The notes under the pieces: generated by a model
Told to the model about the DNA's origin: nothing
Seen by the model: only the letters and a program-made list of their open reading frames with translations
Databases searched by the model: none
Part shown: piece after piece, positions 39,851 through 44,276 of the stretch
How positions within the stretch are numbered: the first letter of the stretch is position 1
Layout of the letters: every line of letters begins with the position of its first letter
Assembly: GCA_025934635.1 (NCBI GenBank)
Contig: JAICWX010000030.1
Span: 1 to 44,276, forward strand
Source: Streptosporangiaceae bacterium
GTDB taxonomy: Bacteria > Actinomycetota > Actinomycetes > Streptosporangiales > Streptosporangiaceae
Length of the DNA stretch: 44,276 bases
Direction: 5' to 3'
Translations under genes and position numbers: made by a program

Positions 39851-40390
39851 ATGCCGGAATTCATGTTCCGTAATCTCTCGGTAAAGCTCTATCCGGCGGG
39901 GGAGGCCAGCCCGGCCGGGGCGAGTCAGCACGCCGCCTTTAACCTCGTGCTCGGCTGCTGCGACTGCTCCACGCCCGGCAGCTACATACCTGTCTTCTGC
40001 GGTCCCGACAGCCGGATACAGCAGTGCGGCCAGGCGTCGACCTGGTTCTGCGACGGCGCGAGCAATCCGGGGTCGAACATGATCAACTGCATTAACCCGA
40101 CCTACATCTGCCCGGGGCTGAGCAATAATAAGAGCTTTGTCGATCCGCAGACGATTGTGGTCATCCCTCCCGGGCTCGACGTCCGCGCGGAACTCGCCGG
40201 GCTCAAGGCCGACCTGGAGCGCAAAATGGCGGCCGTCGATGCCCGGCAGCGAGAGGTGGAGAACGCCGCCAAGCCGGCGTCGGTCGCGCAGATCGACGAC
40301 CTCAAGTCCCAGCTGCTCGCGGCCGTGGCCGAACTCGACGATCAGCGCGCGCGGATGGAGGGTGGCGGCCAGGCTCCGCCCGCGAGCTGA
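39851..40390 (+). CDS. Cys-rich protein with coiled-coil tail; likely modification substrate
   Basis: 179 residues from ATG 39851 (RBS GGTGGGAGG just upstream). N-terminal FMFRNLSVKLYP (4-15) looks like a conserved recognition segment. Residues 36-87 contain 8 Cys (36, 37, 39, 50, 59, 67, 80, 87), with 11 Ser/Thr between residues 40 and 95. Residues 108-170 form charged amphipathic helices (LDVRAELAGLKADLERKMAAV and later IDDLKSQLLAAVAELDD), i.e. a coiled coil. No signal peptide. Because the next two genes encode HopA1-like and kinase-cyclase enzymes, I infer it is their substrate, with Cys attacking dehydrated Ser/Thr. Alternatively it binds metal. No named family. Confidence 0.7.
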   Translation: MPEFMFRNLSVKLYPAGEASPAGASQHAAFNLVLGCCDCSTPGSYIPVFCGPDSRIQQCGQASTWFCDGASNPGSNMINCINPTYICPGLSNNKSFVDPQTIVVIPPGLDVRAELAGLKADLERKMAAVDARQREVENAAKPASVAQIDDLKSQLLAAVAELDDQRARMEGGGQAPPAS

Positions 40391-41584
40391 ATGCCGGGCG
40401 CCGTCGGCGTCGCGGACCGTGACCTGCGCGCCAACTCCGCCTACACGCTGCACGCCTGGGAGTCGGTGCCGCCGGAATACCGCCAGTCGCTCGCGACCGT
40501 CCTGGATCCGGCCTCCGTCGCGGGCGTGCTGGTGGCCCGACCGGGCTCGCTGCTCCCCGACAAGGTGGTGGGACCGGGCGGCGCCACCTTGTTCACTCGC
40601 CTCCAGCGCCCGGGCCGGGCCCCCGGAGTGCCGGCCGACCTGCTGGCCGGCCTCGTGCTCGACGGCGTGCTCGAGATCCAGACGAGGGCAGGATTCCGTT
40701 CCGGTCCGTCGGCCTGCGGGCTCCTGCTCGAACCCTGGACGTGGCCGCCGGATGGCGGGCGGCTCAGCCAGCTGTCGCGGGCCGCCGTGGCTTATGCCGA
40801 GCGGCTGCCGGTCACTGGCGTCGAGGCGCTGATGCTCCGGCTGTACAGCTTCGGCCGGGTCCCGCTGTCCGGCCGGTGGACCCGCGCCTACCCGGACAGG
40901 GACGCGGTCCTGGGCCTGCTCCGGCCGGGCGGCCTGGAGCGGCACTGGCGCGGCTCGACCAGCGGAGACTGGCTGTCGTGGCACCGGCGTGACCGCTCCG
41001 GGCCCTCGCCCCGGCTGCCCTACAAGCTGTACGTCAGCCCGCACGTGGAGGAGCTGACCGAGGTGCTGCCGGCCGCCGTGGCGGCGCTGACCGCCGCCGG
41101 GGCATCGTATTTCAAGGTCGGCGCGGATGCCGCGGGGCTGCTGCGCCCGGACAAGCTCGTCGTCTATTTCGGCGGTGCCGGGGAGCTGTCGGCCGTCGCC
41201 GGGGAACTGGCCCGTGCCCTGGCCGGAGCCCGGCCGCACGGCGTCCCGTTCTCCGCCGAGCTGGCCGGCGACGGCCTGCTGTCCTGGGGCGGCGATCCGC
41301 CGCGGGACGCCGGCCCGGCCGACGCGAACCCCGAAAGCTGGCGCCTGTCCGTCTGCCGCCGGCTGGCCGAGTACCTGACCGCGGCGAAGGCGTCCGGACT
41401 GCCCGACCTGAGCCCGTCCCAGTACGCCCTGGCCCGGCTGGTCCTGAGCGGCGTGCGGCTGCCCGCCTTCGCTCCCGCCACCTTGCCCGAGCCTGCCACC
41501 TTGCCCGAGCCTGCCACCTTGCCCGAGCCTGCCACCTTGCCCGAGCCTGCCACCCTTCCCGAGCCGGGCGAGGTAGCGCGGTGA
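40391..41584 (+). CDS. HopA1-like protein (putative lanthionine lyase component)
   Basis: 397 residues. It begins immediately after the Cys-rich gene's stop. The central part (LPYKLYVSPHVEELTEVLPAAV to GASYFKVG and DKLVVYFGGAGELSAVAGELA) resembles the HopA1 effector family. In class V lanthipeptide clusters a HopA1-like protein is the lyase removing phosphate from modified Ser/Thr. Candidate catalytic residues include the Lys in FKVG and the His in SPHVEE, but this is not certain. The C-terminus (about 363-392) is an 18-bp tandem repeat encoding ATLPEP. The GTGA overlap with the next gene means coupling. Confidence 0.7.
   Translation: MPGAVGVADRDLRANSAYTLHAWESVPPEYRQSLATVLDPASVAGVLVARPGSLLPDKVVGPGGATLFTRLQRPGRAPGVPADLLAGLVLDGVLEIQTRAGFRSGPSACGLLLEPWTWPPDGGRLSQLSRAAVAYAERLPVTGVEALMLRLYSFGRVPLSGRWTRAYPDRDAVLGLLRPGGLERHWRGSTSGDWLSWHRRDRSGPSPRLPYKLYVSPHVEELTEVLPAAVAALTAAGASYFKVGADAAGLLRPDKLVVYFGGAGELSAVAGELARALAGARPHGVPFSAELAGDGLLSWGGDPPRDAGPADANPESWRLSVCRRLAEYLTAAKASGLPDLSPSQYALARLVLSGVRLPAFAPATLPEPATLPEPATLPEPATLPEPATLPEPGEVAR
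41477..41566 (+). repeat. 18-bp in-frame tandem repeat (five units)
   Basis: Four identical 18-bp units (41477-41548) and a fifth variant (41549-41566) encode ATLPEP hexapeptides at the C-terminus of the HopA1-like protein. Confidence 0.93.
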
Positions 41585-44025
41585 GCGTCGCGGACCCGCT
41601 GCTGCTGATGCCGGAAACGACTTTTACGCGCGTCACGGACCTGCCCGAATCGGTCCGCGAGCAGCTCGGCGAGCAGTTCGGCGAGCAGTTCGGGTACGTC
41701 CTGACCCAGCCGCACGACCGGGCCTCGTCGACTCTGGTCGACGAGGGGACCGCGGAGCTACTGCGGGAGTTCACCGTACCGTCGACCATCGTCGATGTCG
41801 TGATCCGCTATAGCCAGCCACGCGGCCTGGACCCCGGCCGGGTCCTCGAGGAGTCGTTCCCCGCCCTGCGCCGCTGCCTCGCCGCGGGATACCTCGTCCG
41901 GCCGGACAGCGCCCGGGCCCGGCGGCTGACTACCACGTTCGCGATCGGTGACCGGGTGGCCGGCGGGGTCGTGCTCCGCTGCGTGCACTCCCTCGAGGAC
42001 ACCGAGATCTACCAGCTCGCGCTGGCCGTCGGCGGCCTCGCCGCGCTCAAGGTGCTGCGCTCCGGCCGTCCCGCCGCCGCCCAGGCGGCGTTCCGCCACG
42101 AGACGGCGGTGCTCCGGCACCTGGACGGGGCGGACGCCCCTCGCCTGCTGCGCTCGGGTGCCACCGCCAGCGGAGTCCCGTGGCTGCTGCTCGAATGGTG
42201 CGAGGGCGTCCCGGTCCGCCTGGCCGCGGCAGCGCTCAGGCACACCCCGGACGGCGCGGCCGGGCTGCTGGCGCTGTGCCGCCGGGTCACGCAGGCCTAC
42301 GTGCGCCTGCACGCGCGCGGCGTGGTGCACGGCGACGTGCACCCGGGCAACCTCATCGTGTCGCCGTCCGGGGCGGTGCGGATCGTGGACTTCGGCTTCG
42401 CGCGCGGGCTGGGCCTGGCGGAGCCGCCGCGCGGCGGCGTCCCGGCCTACAGCGCCCCCGACCAGGCCCGCGCCATGCGGTCAGGCGGTGCGCTGGGACC
42501 GGCCACCGAGTCCTCTGATCTGTACTGCCTGGCCACGGTGCTGTACGAGTTGTTCACCGGGCATCGCTACCTCGACTTCGCGCTCGACGAGGATGAGATG
42601 CTGCGGCAGGTCGCCGAGGACCCGCCGTTGCCGTTCACCCGGGCGGGGCAGCCGGCCTGGCCGCAGGTGGAGGAGCCTCTCCGGTCGGCGCTGGCCAAGG
42701 ATCCCGGCGCCCGGCTGGCGTCGGTCGCGGAACTGGACCAGCGGCTGGCCGCCGCCGGTCGTTCCGGTGCTCCCGTCCCGCCCGTCTCAGCCAGTGCCAG
42801 TGCCGGTGCCGGTGCCGGCACCGGTGCCGTTGTCGGCGTCGGCCAACTGCTCGAGGCGGTCCTTGCCGACGCGCGCCCCGGCGGGCGCTGGTTCGCCGGC
42901 GGGCTGCCAACGGCGCCGCTCGCCTCGGTCGCGAACGGCACGGCCGGCCTCGCCGTGGTTCTGCACCGCGTCGCCATCCTGCGAGATGACCCCGAGCTGG
43001 CCGCCCTGGCCGACGAGTGGACGCTGCGGGCAGCGGCGGAGGCGACCCGCGAGGGCGCGTTCGACGCCCCCGCGTACGACCTGACGGAAGAGGTCACCGG
43101 GCGGATCACGCCGTTTCACCGGCGTAGCGGCCTCCATGCGGTCCAGGCGCTGGTCAGTCACTCGCTGGGCAACCCGGTGGCCCGCCAGGCGGCGCTGGAC
43201 GGCTTCGTCGCCGAGTCCCGGCAGCCGTGCGAGAACCTCGACCTGGCGCTCGGCCGCTCCGGCACCCTGCTCGGCGCGGCGATCCTGCACGAGGCCGTCG
43301 TCGGCGCCAGGTACGCGGATCTCACCGGGCTCGTGACCCTGGGCCACGACACCATGCGGGACATCTGGGCCGAGCTCGCCACCCGCCCGCCGATCGCGGA
43401 TGGCGCCCGGCCACAGATCGCGGATGGCGCCCGGCCACAGATCGCGGATGACGCCCGGGCGAGCTATTTCGGCATGGCGCACGGATGGGCGGGTTTCCTG
43501 CTAGCCACGTTGCGTTGGTGTGCTGCCGTCGGCGTGCCGCGGCCGGACGGTCTCGAGGAACGCCTGGCTCAGCTGGCTAGCCTCGCCCGGCCCGCGGGAG
43601 CCGGCCTGCGCTGGCCGTGGACCAGTGACAACCCCTCGTCGATGCCGGGCTGGTGCAACGGCAGCGCAGGGTACGTCCACCTGTGGACGGCGGCCCACGC
43701 CGCGTTCCGCGACGACCGGTGGGCCGGCCTGGCCGAACGCGCCGCCTGGGATGCCTACCTGACGCCCGGCCTGGCCCAGCTCTGCTGCGGCCTGGCAGGC
43801 CAGGCCTACGCGCTGCTTGAGCTCTACCGTTACACCGGCGAACGCCGCTGGCTGGTCGCGGCCACCGAACTCGCCGTCCGCGCCGCGGCCGGCCTGGCGA
43901 CGGGCGCTGCCGACAGCTGCACCCCGGGCAGCCTGCACAAGGGTGAGCTGGGCATCGCCGCCCTGGCCGCCGACCTGACCCGCCCGGAGATCGCGTCGAT
44001 GCCGTTCTTCGGCCGCATGCACTGA
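41581..44025 (+). CDS. Protein kinase-LanC cyclase fusion (lanthionine synthetase-like)
   Basis: 814 residues. N-terminal about 110 residues unclassified. Kinase domain (about 120-395) with ATP lysine K157 (ALKVL), catalytic HGDVHPGN (H250, D252, N257) and DFG (D270). Low-complexity Ala/Gly/Ser linker at about 400-420. C-terminal LanC-like cyclase (about 420-800) with GMAHGWAG (H634), GWCNGSAG (C692) and LCCGLAG (C735, C736). Zinc ligands of LanC are Cys, Cys and His; here the His is Cys. In lanthipeptide synthesis the kinase phosphorylates Ser/Thr and the cyclase closes thioethers. No lyase domain is fused, so the neighbouring HopA1-like protein would supply it. A 24-bp repeat encodes IADGARPQ. 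GTG 41581 overlaps the previous stop. Confidence 0.85.
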   Translation: MSVADPLLLMPETTFTRVTDLPESVREQLGEQFGEQFGYVLTQPHDRASSTLVDEGTAELLREFTVPSTIVDVVIRYSQPRGLDPGRVLEESFPALRRCLAAGYLVRPDSARARRLTTTFAIGDRVAGGVVLRCVHSLEDTEIYQLALAVGGLAALKVLRSGRPAAAQAAFRHETAVLRHLDGADAPRLLRSGATASGVPWLLLEWCEGVPVRLAAAALRHTPDGAAGLLALCRRVTQAYVRLHARGVVHGDVHPGNLIVSPSGAVRIVDFGFARGLGLAEPPRGGVPAYSAPDQARAMRSGGALGPATESSDLYCLATVLYELFTGHRYLDFALDEDEMLRQVAEDPPLPFTRAGQPAWPQVEEPLRSALAKDPGARLASVAELDQRLAAAGRSGAPVPPVSASASAGAGAGTGAVVGVGQLLEAVLADARPGGRWFAGGLPTAPLASVANGTAGLAVVLHRVAILRDDPELAALADEWTLRAAAEATREGAFDAPAYDLTEEVTGRITPFHRRSGLHAVQALVSHSLGNPVARQAALDGFVAESRQPCENLDLALGRSGTLLGAAILHEAVVGARYADLTGLVTLGHDTMRDIWAELATRPPIADGARPQIADGARPQIADDARASYFGMAHGWAGFLLATLRWCAAVGVPRPDGLEERLAQLASLARPAGAGLRWPWTSDNPSSMPGWCNGSAGYVHLWTAAHAAFRDDRWAGLAERAAWDAYLTPGLAQLCCGLAGQAYALLELYRYTGERRWLVAATELAVRAAAGLATGAADSCTPGSLHKGELGIAALAADLTRPEIASMPFFGRMH
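43393..43461 (+). repeat. 24-bp in-frame tandem repeat in the kinase-cyclase gene
   Basis: Two identical 24-bp units at 43393 and 43417 and a third partial unit at 43441 encode IADGARPQ within the cyclase domain, just before the GMAHGWAG motif. Confidence 0.92.
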
Positions 44026-44076
44026 TTACCGTTCCCGCCTTCGCCCTCGCACCTGTGTCTCACCCTCAGCTACATC

Positions 44077-44276
44077 TCAGACGGGGTAGCGGGTGGGTTC
44101 GGTGGTGTAGCTCCTCCCGGAGGGAGTGGTCCACCGGAACGTCCCGTCGGGAAGCTGGTCCACTGTCCATTTCGGGTGCTGCTTGAGCCGGTGGTCGTGT
44201 CTGCATTTGGGGCCGGCGTTGCACAGGCACGTCCGGCCGCCGGCTTCGTACGGGACGTTGTGCTCGAAGTCGCAGG
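44077..44276 (-). CDS. HNH endonuclease C-terminus (DUF222-type), partial
   Basis: The minus strand from the window edge encodes CDFEHNVPYEAGG, then CNAGPKCRHDHRLKQHPKW, and ends ...TRYPV at TGA 44077-44079. This matches the C-terminal HNH domain of the DUF222/13E12-repeat nuclease family common in actinomycetes: C-x-F-x-H near the start of the motif and CRHxHRLK. Only the last 65 or so residues are present; the start lies beyond the window. These proteins are often part of mobile or repeated gene families. Convergent with the kinase-cyclase gene. Confidence 0.88.
   Translation of the reverse strand, partial: CDFEHNVPYEAGGRTCLCNAGPKCRHDHRLKQHPKWTVDQLPDGTFRWTTPSGRSYTTEPTRYPV

Overview
The window is very GC-rich, with GTG and TTG starts used next to ATG. 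It carries a class I (archaeal-type) lysyl-tRNA synthetase, Pro/Ser/Thr-rich receptor kinases, PadR and LysR regulators and a DUF222-type HNH nuclease tail. Together these point to a soil actinomycete, plausibly near Streptosporangiales or Streptomyces, although the exact taxon cannot be read from the sequence. No rRNA, tRNA, CRISPR array, transposase or integrase was recognised.

Layout. 1-4.7 kb: a headless TetR fragment, a secreted sedolisin (S53) protease, a PadR regulator overlapping a small membrane protein, and a NERD-domain protein. 4.7-8.3 kb: an unusual CysRS, an NAD-dependent epimerase behind a LacI-type operator, and a LysR regulator. 8.4-11.5 kb: one 1042-residue protein, divergent from that LysR, joining a ferritin-like domain, two CDGSH Fe-S motifs, a 4Fe-4S-like domain, a globin-like domain and a conserved tail. 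11.5-14.3 kb: a short-chain dehydrogenase head-to-head with a pentapeptide/DinB protein, a Cys-motif/HTH protein, and a 528-bp noncoding stretch with hairpins and iteron-like repeats. 14.3-19.9 kb: an NB-ARC/TPR STAND ATPase, class I lysS with a 13-bp tandem repeat in its leader, a small acidic protein and a pseudokinase. 20-30.4 kb: Gfo/Idh and M20 genes (coupled), a DHA2 exporter, a receptor kinase, and a coupled minus-strand set of SDR, quinone oxidoreductase and a kinase-aminotransferase fusion. 30.5-33.4 kb: a histidine kinase, an OmpR regulator and a lone receiver on one strand. 33.6-39.5 kb: a beta-lactamase-fold protein that has lost its catalytic residues, an ABC-2 transporter pair, a divergent EamA/LysR pair and a methyltransferase.

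Most notable system. 39.7-44.0 kb holds three tightly packed plus-strand genes behind a perfect palindrome: a Cys-rich protein (8 Cys, then a helical tail), a HopA1-like protein and a kinase-LanC cyclase fusion. Kinase, elimination-type protein and cyclase are the three activities needed for lanthionine formation, so this looks like a split lanthipeptide-type modification system with an unusual substrate whose Cys-rich part precedes a coiled-coil tail. The second notable item is the 1042-residue multi-cofactor protein.

Window-wide traits. In-frame tandem repeats of 15-24 bp interrupt at least six unrelated genes. Several starts have a TANNNT -10 box placed so that transcription would begin at or within a few bases of the start codon, as in leaderless mRNAs. 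Three minus-strand genes (LysR, aminotransferase fusion, EamA) run past the expected protein end.
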